From assembly GCA_900473415.1 (NCBI GenBank), contig UCLR01000042.1, positions 19,356 to 83,355 of the forward strand: DNA of 64,000 bases, written 5' to 3'. Below the pieces are notes generated by a model. It was not told the DNA's origin. It ran no database searches and saw only the letters and a program-made list of their open reading frames with translations. Origin of the DNA: Hyphomicrobiales bacterium (GTDB lineage Bacteria; Pseudomonadota; Alphaproteobacteria; Rhizobiales; Beijerinckiaceae). A program made the position numbers and the translations under genes. Positions 1-9,351 of the stretch are shown here, in pieces; the stretch's first letter is position 1; each line of letters starts with the position of its first letter.

Positions 1-63
1 GCGCGACGCCCTTCGATGGATCCCGGCTCGGCGCGGCTTCGCCGCTTGTCCGGGATGACGGCG
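1..63. repeat. Partial copy (right half) of the dispersed palindromic repeat
   Basis: Only the right arm is inside the window: an ATGGATCCCGG-type core, a CG-rich inner stem and the terminal CGGGATGACGG. The same right arm recurs at 3664, 10474, 13319, 16924, 21791 and 45024. It lies directly after the stop codon of the minus-strand aminotransferase gene. Confidence 0.75.
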
Positions 64-75
64 GACAGGGCGGCT

Positions 76-1260
76 CTAAACTGAAAAGCCCTTAAGCCGC
101 TCGCCGAGCTGGCCGATCCGGTCTGCTGCGACATTGGCGATGGCGATGCGCAGGTGGCTTTCCTGCCCCGGCCCGAAATAGGGGCCGGGCAGGGCGAGGA
201 CGCCGCGCTCCGAGACGAGGCGGCGCACCACCTCCGCCGCCGGCACATCCGCGAAGGGATGCGCGACATAGGCGAAATAGGCGCCGGCCGAGAGCACGCG
301 CCAGCCGTTCAGCGGCGCCATCGTCTCCCGGAAAAGGTCGGCGCGGGCGTTGATCTCGGCGCGGTTTTTCTCGCGCCAGTCGCGGATGCCGTCGATGCCC
401 CAGGTGACCGCCGCCTGCCCGGCGCGGACGGGGCTGATCTGGACGCAGTCCAACACCTTGCCGATCTGGGCGATGACCGGCTCGGCGGCCGTGATCGCCC
501 CCAGGCGCCAGCCCGGAACGGCATAGGCCTTCGAGAAGCTGTAAAGGCCGATGACGGAGTCGCGCCAGCGGGTTGCTGCGAAGACTTCATGCGGCTTCGT
601 AACGTCGGCAGGCAGGAAATCGCGATAGGTCTCGTCGAGCACGAGCCAGATTCCACGCCGGGCGCAGAGCTCGGCGAAGGCGGCGATGGTCTCAAGGCTG
701 TAGACTGCGCCGGTTGGGTTGTTGGGTGTGACCAGCACGATGGCGCGGGTGCGCTCGTCGATCAGCGGCTCGGCCGTGGCGACATCGGGCACGAATCCGG
801 CTTCGGGCGCGCAGGGCAGAGCCCGCGCCTGGATGCCGAGCATGGTCAGCGTCATCTCATGATTGAAGTACCACGGCGTCGGCAGCAGCACGTTGTCGCC
901 TGCGCGGGCCAGCGCCATCATCGTCATGACATAGGCCTGGTTGCAGCCCGAGGTGATAGCGATCTCGGCCGGCGCGAACTGGGTGCCGTAGACCTGCGAG
1001 ATCTCGGCGGCATAGGCCTCGCGCAGCGCCGCATCGCCGACGATCGCGCCATAGCGGGTGCTCGCCGGATCGGCGGCGGCTTCGGCCAGCTTGTCCAGCA
1101 GTGCCTGCGGCGGGGGCGAGCCGGGGACCGCCTGGGAGAGGTCAATCAGCGGGCCGGAGCGACCGTCATAGGCCCTGGCCCAGCCTTGTGCTTCCGGGAT
1201 CGGCGGCGTGCCGGTGTCGAGGAGGTCGGGATTGAGCGAGGCGGGGGCAGCGGTCAGCAT
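76..1260 (-). CDS. Class I/II pyridoxal-phosphate-dependent aminotransferase
   Basis: A 394-residue protein of normal length for fold-type I aminotransferases, which move an amino group between an amino acid and a 2-oxo acid in the cytosol. Visible motifs are NPTG at 181-184, the PLP-pyridine aspartate in VLDETYRDF (D209), the Schiff-base lysine in YSFSKAYAVPGWR (K244) and the substrate-carboxylate arginine in HLRIAIAN (R371). The ATG at 1260 has an AGGA a few bases upstream. It diverges from the Sir2 gene with about 125 bp between them. The substrate cannot be read from the sequence; the family includes aspartate, aromatic and alanine transaminases, so no symbol is given. Confidence 0.9.
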   Translation of the reverse strand: MLTAAPASLNPDLLDTGTPPIPEAQGWARAYDGRSGPLIDLSQAVPGSPPPQALLDKLAEAAADPASTRYGAIVGDAALREAYAAEISQVYGTQFAPAEIAITSGCNQAYVMTMMALARAGDNVLLPTPWYFNHEMTLTMLGIQARALPCAPEAGFVPDVATAEPLIDERTRAIVLVTPNNPTGAVYSLETIAAFAELCARRGIWLVLDETYRDFLPADVTKPHEVFAATRWRDSVIGLYSFSKAYAVPGWRLGAITAAEPVIAQIGKVLDCVQISPVRAGQAAVTWGIDGIRDWREKNRAEINARADLFRETMAPLNGWRVLSAGAYFAYVAHPFADVPAAEVVRRLVSERGVLALPGPYFGPGQESHLRIAIANVAADRIGQLGERLKGFSV

Positions 1261-1384
1261 GATGTCCTGCTTTGCGGCGCGCGCGGGTTTCCGTCAATCG
1301 CCTCGAAGGCTTGGCGGCGCCTTGGAAGCGTCGCGACGGTGGTTCATATCTGGAAGGCTTCCAGCTTATGGATCGGACAGGCCG

Positions 1385-2140
1385 ATGCAGGACGAGACCG
1401 AAGACGCCATCGCCGAGCTCCACGCCATGCTGGACCGGGCCGACAGTATCGTCAGCTTCACGGGCGCCGGCATCTCGACGGAATCGGGCGTGCCGGATTT
1501 CCGATCGCCCGGCTCGCCCTGGATGGTCAACAAGCCGATTCCCTTCGAGGCCTTCGTGCAGAGCCGCGAGGCGCGCATCGAGGCCTGGCGGCGGAAGTTC
1601 ACCATGGACGACCACTACCGGGACGCCCAGCCCAATATCGGCCACCGGGCGCTGGCCCGGCTGGTGGCGGACGGGCGCTCGCCGGCGATCGTCACGCAGA
1701 ACATCGACGGGCTGCACCAGGCGTCCGGCGTGCCGGAAGAACAGGTGATCGAGCTGCACGGCAATGGCACCTATGCCACCTGCCTGACATGCGGCTGGCG
1801 CCATGAACTCGCCGCGATCCGCCCCGCCTTCGAGGCGACGGGCGAGCCGCCGGCCTGCATCATGTGCGCCGGGCCGGTGAAATCGGCGACGATCTCCTTC
1901 GGCCAGGCCATGCCGCAACAGCCGATGATGCGGGCGCAGGCGCTCGCGCTGGAGTGCGATCTCTTTCTTGTCGTCGGCTCGTCGCTGGTGGTCTATCCGG
2001 CGGCGACGTTGCCGGTCATCGCCAAGCGCCAGGGCGCGAAGCTCGTCATCCTCAACCGCGAGCCCACCGAGCTCGACCCGATTGCCGATCTCGTCATCCG
2101 CGCCGAGAGTGGGGTCGCACTGGCGCGGCTGGCCTCGTGA
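1385..2140 (+). CDS. Sir2-family NAD-dependent protein deacetylase
   Basis: A 251-residue sirtuin. Sirtuins remove acyl groups from protein lysines using NAD+, giving nicotinamide and O-acyl-ADP-ribose. The NAD-binding GAGIS (28-32) and PDFR, TQNIDGLHQ (104-112), the catalytic histidine in ELHGN (H125) and four zinc cysteines (C133, C136, C158, C161) are all present, so the enzyme should be active. The reading frame is open back to 1208, but the ATG at 1385 gives the usual sirtuin N-terminus; the longer form would run into the divergent aminotransferase promoter. It ends 10 bp from the convergent LysE gene. Target proteins are unknown. Confidence 0.92.
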   Translation: MQDETEDAIAELHAMLDRADSIVSFTGAGISTESGVPDFRSPGSPWMVNKPIPFEAFVQSREARIEAWRRKFTMDDHYRDAQPNIGHRALARLVADGRSPAIVTQNIDGLHQASGVPEEQVIELHGNGTYATCLTCGWRHELAAIRPAFEATGEPPACIMCAGPVKSATISFGQAMPQQPMMRAQALALECDLFLVVGSSLVVYPAATLPVIAKRQGAKLVILNREPTELDPIADLVIRAESGVALARLAS

Positions 2141-2150
2141 TGGCTGCGGG

Positions 2151-2780
2151 CTAGTCGCGAGTCGCAAGGGCAAGCCGCAACGCCAGGCCGCCGAAGACCG
2201 CGCCCATCAGCTTCTGCGGCAGCTGTGCCAGGGCAGGGCGGTTCGAAAGCGCTTCGCCGATGCGGCTGGCGGCGAGGATCACCGCGCCGTTGGTGATGAA
2301 TCCCATGAGGTTGAGCAGCGTCGCGAGAATCACGACCTGGAGCGCGATCGAGCCGGCCTCGGGCTTCAGGAACTGCGGCAGCAGGGCCAGCATGAACAGT
2401 GCCATCTTGGGATTGAGCAGGTTCGTCCATAGGCCCTGCAGGAAGATGCGGCGCAGCGGCAGGGCAGAGACACGGCCCGGGGCCAGCAGCGGGGCCTTGG
2501 TCCTGAGCGTCGTCCAGGCCAGCCAGGCGAGGTAGGCGGCACCGATCCAGCGCAGCGCGTCATAGGCCCAGGGCACCAGCAGGAAGAGCTGCGAAAGGCC
2601 GAACGCCGCGGCGAAGGATTGCAGATAGCTGCCTGTCGCGATGCCGGCATAGGTGAGGAAGCCGGCGGCGCGGCCCTGGCTCAGGCTGCGCGAAGCGATC
2701 AGCAGCATGTCGGGGCCGGGCGTGGCGGTGAGGATCGCGGCGGCACCGATGAAGAGGGCAAGCGTCGAGATGTCCGGCAT
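2151..2780 (-). CDS. LysE/RhtB-family amino acid exporter
   Basis: A 209-residue, strongly hydrophobic inner-membrane protein. The N-terminus carries the family hallmark ATPGPDMLLIASRSLSQG (about 19-36) after the first hydrophobic segment. Around five or six membrane segments can be traced, including GAAYLAWLAW and the segment after TNLLNPKMALF. LysE/RhtB proteins export amino acids or their analogues in exchange for protons or ions. No LysG-type regulator is adjacent; the neighbours are the convergent Sir2 gene and the divergent cold-shock gene. The exported substrate cannot be inferred. Confidence 0.9.
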   Translation of the reverse strand: MPDISTLALFIGAAAILTATPGPDMLLIASRSLSQGRAAGFLTYAGIATGSYLQSFAAAFGLSQLFLLVPWAYDALRWIGAAYLAWLAWTTLRTKAPLLAPGRVSALPLRRIFLQGLWTNLLNPKMALFMLALLPQFLKPEAGSIALQVVILATLLNLMGFITNGAVILAASRIGEALSNRPALAQLPQKLMGAVFGGLALRLALATRD

Positions 2781-2973
2781 CGGGGCGGAACCTTAGGTCA
2801 GGGGCAGTGACCCTTCTATGCCACAGGCCATGGAAAACCGGGAGCGCGCCGTGATTTTCCTGCGTTTCAAGGGCGCGGATGATGTGGAAGACGTTGTTCC
2901 GGCTGTATCGCGAATCCGCAGCGGTGCTATCGTGGCAAAACGAATCAGGTTTTGCGTTGGGGGTGAGCGGCAC

Positions 2974-3588
2974 ATGTCCGACGAATTCGGTGAGAGCGGG
3001 CGGCCACCGATCGGTCCGATCCAGTCCCTCAATCGGGTCGTGCGGCTCGACGGACCAGCCGGCGGCGCGTCGGAGATCCCCGTCGAGATCACCGGCTTCG
3101 TCAAATGGTTTGATGTGTCGAAGGGCTATGGCTTCGTGGTCCCCGAGGCGGGCGGCCAGGATATCCTCCTCCACGTCACCGTGCTGAAGCGCGACGGTTT
3201 CAATACGATAGCTGAAGGCGCTCGCATCGTGCTCGAGGCGATCGAGAAGTCGCGGGGCCGGCAGGCCGTGCGCGTGCTCTCGATCGACACCTCCGCCGGG
3301 CGCCACCCTTCCGAGATGCCGATGGCGCGCACCAATGTGTCGGTCGCGCCGACGAGCGGGCTCGAGCGGATGGTGGTGAAGTGGTTCAACCGCCTGCGCG
3401 GCTTCGGCTTCGTCTCGAAGGGCGAGGGCGCTCCGGACGTCTTTGTCCATATGGAGACGCTGCGGCGTTACGGGCTGGTCGAGCTCATTCCCGGGCAGAC
3501 CGTGCTCGTTCGCTACGGGCCCGGGCCCAAGGGGCTGATGGCCGCCGAGATCAGGCTCGAGGACGGCGGAGTGCCGAGTTCGCACTGA
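2974..3588 (+). CDS. Cold-shock protein with two cold-shock domains
   Basis: A 204-residue protein with two CSDs, the nucleic-acid-binding OB-fold of CspA. The first, about residues 39-105, contains GFVKWFDVSKGYGFV (RNP1) and DILLHVTVL (RNP2). The second, about 132-200, contains VVKWFNRLRGFGFVS and DVFVHMETL. Two-CSD proteins are common in alphaproteobacteria and are thought to act as RNA chaperones. The frame is open from 2818, but the ATG at 2974 follows a GGGGGTGAG ribosome site and gives the usual N-terminus. A strong terminator follows at 3618, so the gene is probably monocistronic. Confidence 0.9.
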   Translation: MSDEFGESGRPPIGPIQSLNRVVRLDGPAGGASEIPVEITGFVKWFDVSKGYGFVVPEAGGQDILLHVTVLKRDGFNTIAEGARIVLEAIEKSRGRQAVRVLSIDTSAGRHPSEMPMARTNVSVAPTSGLERMVVKWFNRLRGFGFVSKGEGAPDVFVHMETLRRYGLVELIPGQTVLVRYGPGPKGLMAAEIRLEDGGVPSSH

Positions 3589-3617
3589 GCTGGGCTTGCT
3601 CGCGCTTGCGAAACAAC

Positions 3618-3644
3618 ATGGTCGGGCTTGCCCGACCATTTTTT
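3618..3644 (+). terminator. Rho-independent terminator of the double-CSD gene
   Basis: A perfect GC-rich stem (ATGGTCGGG and CCCGACCAT, with a CTTG loop) is followed by a run of T residues. It starts 30 bp after the cold-shock stop codon. Confidence 0.9.
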
Positions 3645-3663
3645 GTTCGGCGCCAGTCTTATG

Positions 3664-3762
3664 CGTCACTCCGGACAAGCCGCGAAGCAGCGTTACTCCG
3701 GAATCCATCAAAGGGCTCCCGAGCTTTACGATGGATCCCGGGGCAAGCCCGGGATGACGGCG
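3664..3762. repeat. Dispersed palindromic repeat, copy 2
   Basis: Left arm CGTCACTCCGGACAAGCCGC, central CCGGAATCCATC / GATGGATCCCGG inverted repeat, right arm CCCGGGATGACGGCG. It lies between the convergent cold-shock and erpA genes. Confidence 0.85.
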
Positions 3763-3788
3763 CGATTCAGCGGGTTACCGGTCGACCC

Positions 3789-4139
3789 TCACACCGCGAA
3801 CGACGTGCCGCAGCCGCAGGAGCTCGTCGCGTTCGGGTTGGTGATGCGGAAGGACTGGCCGATCAGGTCGTCGACGAAGTCGATGGTCGAGCCTTCCAGC
3901 AGTCCGAGCGAGGTCTCGTCGATCAGGACGGTCGCGCCGTCGCGCTCGATGACGATATCGTCCGGCGCCTTCTCTCGATCGACATCGAAGACGTATTGGA
4001 AGCCCGAGCAGCCGCCGCCGGCGACGCTGACGCGCAGCATCGAGCCGGGCGGCTCCTTGGCCATCACCGACAGAATTCGCTTCGCGGCATTTTCCGTGAC
4101 CGCAACGCCGTGCTGATTGACCGAGAGATCGGTCGACAT
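3789..4139 (-). CDS. erpA: Iron-sulfur cluster insertion protein ErpA (A-type carrier)
   Basis: A 116-residue HesB/IscA/ErpA-family protein of normal length. The three cluster-binding cysteines are visible: C44 in GGGCSGFQY and C108/C110 in SSCGCG at the C-terminus. A-type carriers hand Fe-S clusters from the assembly scaffold to target enzymes. The ATG at 4139 has an AAGGAG site upstream. The gene diverges from dgt, a neighbourhood found widely in alphaproteobacteria. ErpA rather than IscA or SufA is preferred because it is not next to isc/suf genes; sequence alone separates them poorly. Confidence 0.88.
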   Translation of the reverse strand: MSTDLSVNQHGVAVTENAAKRILSVMAKEPPGSMLRVSVAGGGCSGFQYVFDVDREKAPDDIVIERDGATVLIDETSLGLLEGSTIDFVDDLIGQSFRITNPNATSSCGCGTSFAV

Positions 4140-4237
4140 ATTCAGGCTCCTTGGGCAGATGCGCCTTGCACCCTGGTTACCCTGAAAGGTAATGGCCCGG
4201 CAGCGCCTCTACAAGCTCAGGGGCCCGCGAGGCCGCC

Positions 4238-5479
4238 ATGCCGAATTCTGCCAGCCCGTTTCCTCCAGCCGGCATCGAGCCGGGCGAGCGCTGGCGCGCG
4301 TCCTATGCGTGCCGGTCGAGGTCGAGCCGCGGGCGGCTCGTCGCCGAGCCCGTGTCCGCGACGCGCAGCGAGTTCCAGCGTGATCGCGACCGCATAATCC
4401 ACTCGACGGCGTTCCGGCGCCTGAAGCACAAGACGCAGGTCTTCGTCTCGCATGAGGGCGACCATTACCGCACGCGCCTGACCCATTCGATCGAGGTCGC
4501 GCAGATCGCTCGCGCGCTCGCCCGCGCGCTCGGGCTCGACGAGGATCTCGCCGAGGCGCTGGCGCTGGCGCACGACCTCGGCCACACGCCTTTCGGCCAT
4601 ACCGGCGAGGACGCGCTGGACGAATGCATGGCGGGCTTCGACGGCTTCGACCACAACGCCCAGACGCTGAGGATCGTGACGCGGCTGGAGCGGCGCTATG
4701 CCGATTTCGACGGGCTCAACCTGAGCTGGGAGACGCTCGAGGGGCTGGTCAAGCACAATGGGCCGCTGCTCGATGCGGCGGGCAAGCCGACGGCGCGCTA
4801 CGCGAAGACCGGCATTCCGGCCGCGATCCTCGAATATCAGCGGAAGCAGGATCTCTGGCTCGACAGCTACGCCTCGGCCGAGGCGCAGGTCGCGGCGCTG
4901 GCCGACGACATCGCCTACAACGCCCATGACATCGATGACGGCTTGCGCGCCGGGCTGTTCGGCCATGCCGAGCTCCGGGCCGTGTCCTTCCTCGCGGATT
5001 TGCTGGATGAGGTCGAACATCTGCATCCGGGTCTCGAGAAGCCGCGCCTGACCAACGAACTGGTGCGCCGCGTCATCACGCGCTTCGTCGAGGACGTGAT
5101 TCGGGAGGCACAGGCTCGGCTCCTGGCGCTGGCGCCGGCCGATGCCGATGCGATCCGCCGGGCGGGCGCCCCGGTCGTTGCCTTCTCCGCCGCCATCGAG
5201 GCCGCCGACCGCGACATCAAGGCGTTCCTCTATCCCAACATGTACCGCCACCCGCGCATCGCGCCGATCCGGGCCGACGCGGCGCAGGTGGTGCGTGATC
5301 TCTTCGCGCGCTTCAGGGCCGAGCCGGATCTGATGCCGGACGAGTGGGCCGCGGGTTGTGAAGGCCTGAACGAGCATCGCCGGATGCGGCGGATCGCCGA
5401 CTATATTGCCGGCATGACGGACTGGTACGCGCTGGACGAGCACCGCCGCCTGTTTGACGCCACTCCCTCGCTGCGATAG
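4238..5479 (+). CDS. dgt: Deoxyguanosinetriphosphate triphosphohydrolase-like protein (dNTPase)
   Basis: A 413-residue HD-domain dNTP triphosphohydrolase, matching the roughly 400-residue bacterial dGTPase-like group rather than the longer E. coli Dgt. It splits dNTPs into deoxynucleoside and triphosphate. Metal-binding residues are in order: RTRLTHSIEVAQ (H83), LAHDLGHTPFGH (H112-D113) and ADDIAYNAHDIDDG (D223/D224). It starts opposite erpA and is followed 26 bp later by argS, so the two are probably co-transcribed. The paralogue type (dGTP-specific or broad) cannot be decided by eye. Confidence 0.9.
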   Translation: MPNSASPFPPAGIEPGERWRASYACRSRSSRGRLVAEPVSATRSEFQRDRDRIIHSTAFRRLKHKTQVFVSHEGDHYRTRLTHSIEVAQIARALARALGLDEDLAEALALAHDLGHTPFGHTGEDALDECMAGFDGFDHNAQTLRIVTRLERRYADFDGLNLSWETLEGLVKHNGPLLDAAGKPTARYAKTGIPAAILEYQRKQDLWLDSYASAEAQVAALADDIAYNAHDIDDGLRAGLFGHAELRAVSFLADLLDEVEHLHPGLEKPRLTNELVRRVITRFVEDVIREAQARLLALAPADADAIRRAGAPVVAFSAAIEAADRDIKAFLYPNMYRHPRIAPIRADAAQVVRDLFARFRAEPDLMPDEWAAGCEGLNEHRRMRRIADYIAGMTDWYALDEHRRLFDATPSLR

Positions 5480-5505
5480 GGCCGGGCGGTTTTCCATCCG
5501 AAATC

Positions 5506-7281
5506 ATGGCCGCGATGAACCTGTTCGAGATCTACTCCGCCCGCCTTCATGCCGCGCTCTCGACGCTCGCCGAGCGAGGCGCGCTGCCTGCGGGACTCAA
5601 TCTCGGGCGTGTGGTGGTCGAGCCGACCAAGGATCCGGCTCACGGCGACCTCGCCACCAATGCGGCGATGGTGCTCGCCAAGGACGCCGGCACGAATCCG
5701 CGCGCGCTCGCAACGCTGCTGGTCGAGGAACTTTCGAAGGATCCCGAGATCGCCAAGGCCGAGATCGCGGGCCCCGGCTTCATCAACCTGACGCTGCAGC
5801 CGGCGGTGTTCACCACCGTGCTCAAGGCCGCCATCGATGCCGGGCTGAACTATGGGCGTGGGCCGGCCAAGCCCGAGCCGAAGGTCAATGTCGAATATGT
5901 CTCGGCCAATCCGACCGGGCCGATGCATGTCGGCCATGGCCGCGGCGCGGTGTTCGGCGATGCGCTGGCGAGCCTGCTCGCCTTCGCCGGCCACAACGTC
6001 ACCCGCGAATATTACATCAACGATGCCGGCGCGCAGGTCGACGTGCTCGCCCGCTCCGCCTTCCTGCGCTACCGCGAGGCGCTGGGCGAGGATATCGGCG
6101 CGATCCCCGAGGGGCTCTATCCCGGCGACTACCTGAAGTCGGTCGGCGAGACGCTGGCCAAGGCGCATGGCCCGGCGCTGAAGGACAAGCCGGAGGCGGA
6201 ATGGCTGCCGCTCGTCCGCAAGGTCGCGATCGACGGCATGATGGACATGATCCGCGACGACCTCGCCGCGCTCGGCGTCGTGCACGAGGTCTTTTTCTCC
6301 GAGCGCTCGCTTCAGGCGGTCGACGGCAACAAGGATGCGGTGCGCGAGACGATCGAGGATCTTCGCTCGCGGGACCTCGTTTATGAGGGACGGCTGCCGC
6401 CGCCCAAGGGCCAGAAGGACGAGGATTGGGAGGATCGCGAGCAGACGCTGTTCCGCGCCACCCAGTTCGGCGACGATGTCGACCGGCCGCTGCTGAAGTC
6501 GGATGGCAGCTACACCTATTTCGCCAACGACATCGCCTATCACCGCTCGAAGTTCATGCGCGGCTTCACCGAGATGATCGACGTCTGGGGCGCCGACCAT
6601 GGCGGCTACGTCAAGCGCATGCAGGCGGCCGTGAAGGCTGTGACGAATGAGAAGGGGGCGCTGGACGTCAAGCTCTGCCAACTCGTTCGGTTGCTGCGCA
6701 ACGGCGAGCAGGTGCGCATGTCGAAGCGCTCGGGCGACTTCGTGACGCTGCGCGAGGTCATCGACGAGGTCGGCCGCGATGCGGTGCGCTTCATGATGAT
6801 CTTCCGCAAGAACGACGCGACGTTGGATTTCGACCTCGCCAAGGTGGTGGAGCAGTCGAAGGACAATCCGGTCTTCTACGTCCAGTACGCTCATGCGCGC
6901 TGCGCTTCGATCTTCCGGCAGGCGCGCGAGGCGTTCCCGGATCTCGACCTTACGCCGGTCACGTTGTCGCAGGCCGATCTTTCGATCCTGACCGACGAGG
7001 CGGAGGTCGGCATTCTCAAGTCTATCGCTGCCTATCCCCGGGTTATCGAGGCTGCCGCTGCGGCGCATGAGCCGCATCGTGTGGCATTTTTCGTGCATGA
7101 GTTGGCCAGCGCGTTCCACTCCTTGTGGAACAAGGGCAAAGACTCGCCGCAATTACGGTTCGTTAATCAAACTGATCGAAAGTCGACCTTGGCGAGATTG
7201 GCGTTTGTGCATGCAGTGCGCAGCGTCCTTGCTTCCGGTCTGGCTGTCGCCGGAGTTGCGGCGCCGGAAGAGATGCGCTGA
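5506..7281 (+). CDS. argS: Arginyl-tRNA synthetase
   Basis: A 591-residue class I aminoacyl-tRNA synthetase that charges tRNA-Arg in the cytosol. The N-terminal Add-1-like tRNA-recognition domain is followed by the HIGH equivalent HVGHG (141-145) in NPTGPMHVGHGRGAVFGDAL, the KMSKS equivalent MSKRSGDFVT (from 405) and an all-alpha DALR anticodon-binding domain ending in VRSVLASGLAVAGV. A second ATG nine bases downstream (MNLFEIY) is an equally good start and closer to family N-termini. It sits between dgt and the SPOR gene, the usual alphaproteobacterial order. Confidence 0.97.
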   Translation: MAAMNLFEIYSARLHAALSTLAERGALPAGLNLGRVVVEPTKDPAHGDLATNAAMVLAKDAGTNPRALATLLVEELSKDPEIAKAEIAGPGFINLTLQPAVFTTVLKAAIDAGLNYGRGPAKPEPKVNVEYVSANPTGPMHVGHGRGAVFGDALASLLAFAGHNVTREYYINDAGAQVDVLARSAFLRYREALGEDIGAIPEGLYPGDYLKSVGETLAKAHGPALKDKPEAEWLPLVRKVAIDGMMDMIRDDLAALGVVHEVFFSERSLQAVDGNKDAVRETIEDLRSRDLVYEGRLPPPKGQKDEDWEDREQTLFRATQFGDDVDRPLLKSDGSYTYFANDIAYHRSKFMRGFTEMIDVWGADHGGYVKRMQAAVKAVTNEKGALDVKLCQLVRLLRNGEQVRMSKRSGDFVTLREVIDEVGRDAVRFMMIFRKNDATLDFDLAKVVEQSKDNPVFYVQYAHARCASIFRQAREAFPDLDLTPVTLSQADLSILTDEAEVGILKSIAAYPRVIEAAAAAHEPHRVAFFVHELASAFHSLWNKGKDSPQLRFVNQTDRKSTLARLAFVHAVRSVLASGLAVAGVAAPEEMR

Positions 7282-7368
7282 CGGCCTCTGCTGGCCGCCG
7301 GCGCGCACAAGGTCAGTTGACCGCGCAGGTTCGGCGTTCTTCCATAGGAGGAGGCGGCTTGTGCTGGA

Positions 7369-9168
7369 ATGGATCGTGCCATGAGTGAGCCAGCTAGGAA
7401 CCGTTTTGCGCTCGACCTGGAAGAACTCGAGCGCCAGCTGCGCGCGGCGGGCCAGGAGTCGCGTCCGAGCCAGTCGTCAGACCCGCTCGCGGAGCTAACC
7501 CGCATCGTCGGGCAGGACGACCCGCTCAAGGACATCTTCAACGAGCGCCGCTCGCAGGCTCAGCGCCCGGCGCTGCGTCAGGAGCCGAGCTTCGAGGTCG
7601 TGCAGCCGCGTCCGGTTCCAGTCGCGGTCCCGCCCGCCGCTCCGGCCGGGGCGTCCCTCGCCAATGTGCCGCCCGAGGAGCTGCGTGGAGCGCTCGACGA
7701 GTTCGAGGCGCTGCTGCGCCGCACCGACCCGCGGCCTCAGGCTGCGGCCCCTGTCGTCGCGCCGGTCGCGGCTCCCGTGCCGCATCCGAACCGCCGCCAC
7801 GACGATTTCGACCTGCCCGAGCCGCTGAGCTACGGGCGGCGGGCGCCGGACCAGCAGGTCGTGCAGCCGCGCGATCTGGACGATGACGACGCGGCCCACG
7901 CCCCGCCGCCGGCCTTCGTTGCGCCGGCACCCTATGCCGCGCCCGCCTATGCTGCGCCGGCCTATGCTGCGCCTTCGCAGGCGGCGACCGGCAACTACGC
8001 GCCGGCCGGCTATGATGAGGGCGCTCAGGATTATGCCTATGCGCAGGCCGGCGGGGCCGCACATGACTATGTCGACGACGAGTTGCCGGACCTGGAGCCG
8101 CGCCGTTCGCGCAAGGGCCTTTGGGCGGCCGCCGCGGTCATCGCCGTCGGTCTCATCGGCGTCGGTGGGTTCTTCACCATGCGCGGCGGCTCGAAGACCG
8201 TCGATGGCCAGCCACCGCTGATCGCGGCCGATCGTGGCCCGGTCAAGGTGGAACCGGCCAATCCGGGCGGTGCCGAGATCCCGAACCAGAATAAGCAGAT
8301 TTACGAGCGCAGCGCCGATGCCCCGCAGGGCAAGAGCAAGCTCGTGGCCAGCGAGGAGCAGCCCGTCGACCTGCAGCAGATCGCGCGCTCGACGCCGGCT
8401 CGCGTGGTCCTGCCGGGCCCTGGCTCGACCGGTGGCGAGACCGCGCCGATCGCGCCTGCCGCCGCTTCGGTGCCGGCTCCGGTGGGGGCAGGGACGGCGC
8501 TTGCCGCCGCACCCGGACAGCTCGAGCGCAGTATCGTTCCGCCGGAACCGGCCTTGACCCCGATGCCGCCAGTGCCGGGTCTCGGTGAGCCGCGCCGCGT
8601 CCGGACCGTCTCGATCCGCCCGGACGGCACGCCGGCCCAGAATCCCGTCGCCGTTCCGAGCAGCCAGCCGGCGACGACCGGCTCGGCTCCGGCCCGCTCC
8701 GCCGCGACCCAGGCTCCGGCCGAAGCGCCGCTGCGGGTCGCCGCCGCCCCGACCGCGCCCGTGGCGCTGCCACCCGCTGCCCCGAAGGCGCAGGAGCGCG
8801 CCACGACGCCGCCGGCTGCCACCACCCCCGCCGCGCCGACACGGCTCGCCAGCGCGCCTCCGGAGCGGGCCGCGGCCACGCCGGCTGCCGCCCCGGCGAC
8901 CGCCGCCATCCGCGCTGGCAACGGTGATTTCGTGGTGCAGCTCGGCGCGCCGGGCAGCGAGGCCGAGGCGCGCGCGACCTTCGCGGCGCTGCAGCGCAAA
9001 TATCCGCAGCAGCTCGGCGGCCAGGCCCCGATCATCCGCAAGACCGAGCTTGCGGGCGGCAAGACCGTCTTCCGCCTGCGCGTCGGCCCCTATTCCCGCG
9101 ACGATGCAACCACGATGTGCACCGCGCTGCAGGCAGCCGGTGGGCAATGCTTCATCTCCAAGAACTGA
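7369..9168 (+). CDS. SPOR-domain protein, predicted inner-membrane peptidoglycan-binding protein
   Basis: A 599-residue protein with a low-complexity cytoplasmic half rich in Ala, Pro and Arg, a single membrane segment at about 251-270 (GLWAAAAVIAVGLIGVGGFF), a long Pro/Ala periplasmic linker and a C-terminal SPOR domain (about 520-599, starting GDFVVQLGAPGSEAEARATF). SPOR domains bind peptidoglycan lacking stem peptides and target proteins to the division site. AGGAGGAGG lies 14 bases before the chosen ATG; a second in-frame ATG at 7381 is possible. The position between argS and nagZ is typical for the order. Tandem Tyr-Ala-Ala-Pro repeats occur around residues 185-205. Confidence 0.88.
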   Translation: MDRAMSEPARNRFALDLEELERQLRAAGQESRPSQSSDPLAELTRIVGQDDPLKDIFNERRSQAQRPALRQEPSFEVVQPRPVPVAVPPAAPAGASLANVPPEELRGALDEFEALLRRTDPRPQAAAPVVAPVAAPVPHPNRRHDDFDLPEPLSYGRRAPDQQVVQPRDLDDDDAAHAPPPAFVAPAPYAAPAYAAPAYAAPSQAATGNYAPAGYDEGAQDYAYAQAGGAAHDYVDDELPDLEPRRSRKGLWAAAAVIAVGLIGVGGFFTMRGGSKTVDGQPPLIAADRGPVKVEPANPGGAEIPNQNKQIYERSADAPQGKSKLVASEEQPVDLQQIARSTPARVVLPGPGSTGGETAPIAPAAASVPAPVGAGTALAAAPGQLERSIVPPEPALTPMPPVPGLGEPRRVRTVSIRPDGTPAQNPVAVPSSQPATTGSAPARSAATQAPAEAPLRVAAAPTAPVALPPAAPKAQERATTPPAATTPAAPTRLASAPPERAAATPAAAPATAAIRAGNGDFVVQLGAPGSEAEARATFAALQRKYPQQLGGQAPIIRKTELAGGKTVFRLRVGPYSRDDATTMCTALQAAGGQCFISKN

Positions 9169-9194
9169 CGTCTTAGCGACATAGGCGAATGGAG

Positions 9195-9226
9195 GAGCGG
9201 CGGTGCCCGGCAGGGCGCCGCCGCTC
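9195..9226 (+). terminator. Hairpin after the SPOR gene, possible terminator
   Basis: Nine-base perfect arms GAGCGGCGG and CCGCCGCTC flank a 14-base loop that itself contains a short GCCC/GGGC pairing. No T-run follows, so it may mark the transcript end only weakly. It lies 27 bp after the stop codon. Confidence 0.5.
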
Positions 9227-9351
9227 TGCATTCCGGCCATGGCGTCCGGGCGCCGGAGGGCTTGTCCGGCCGGTAGCCGCGTGCGACTAGGCGGCCAACG
9301 AAAAGCGGGACCGCATCAACCGTCGCGGCCGCCGAAGCAGGAGGATATTCG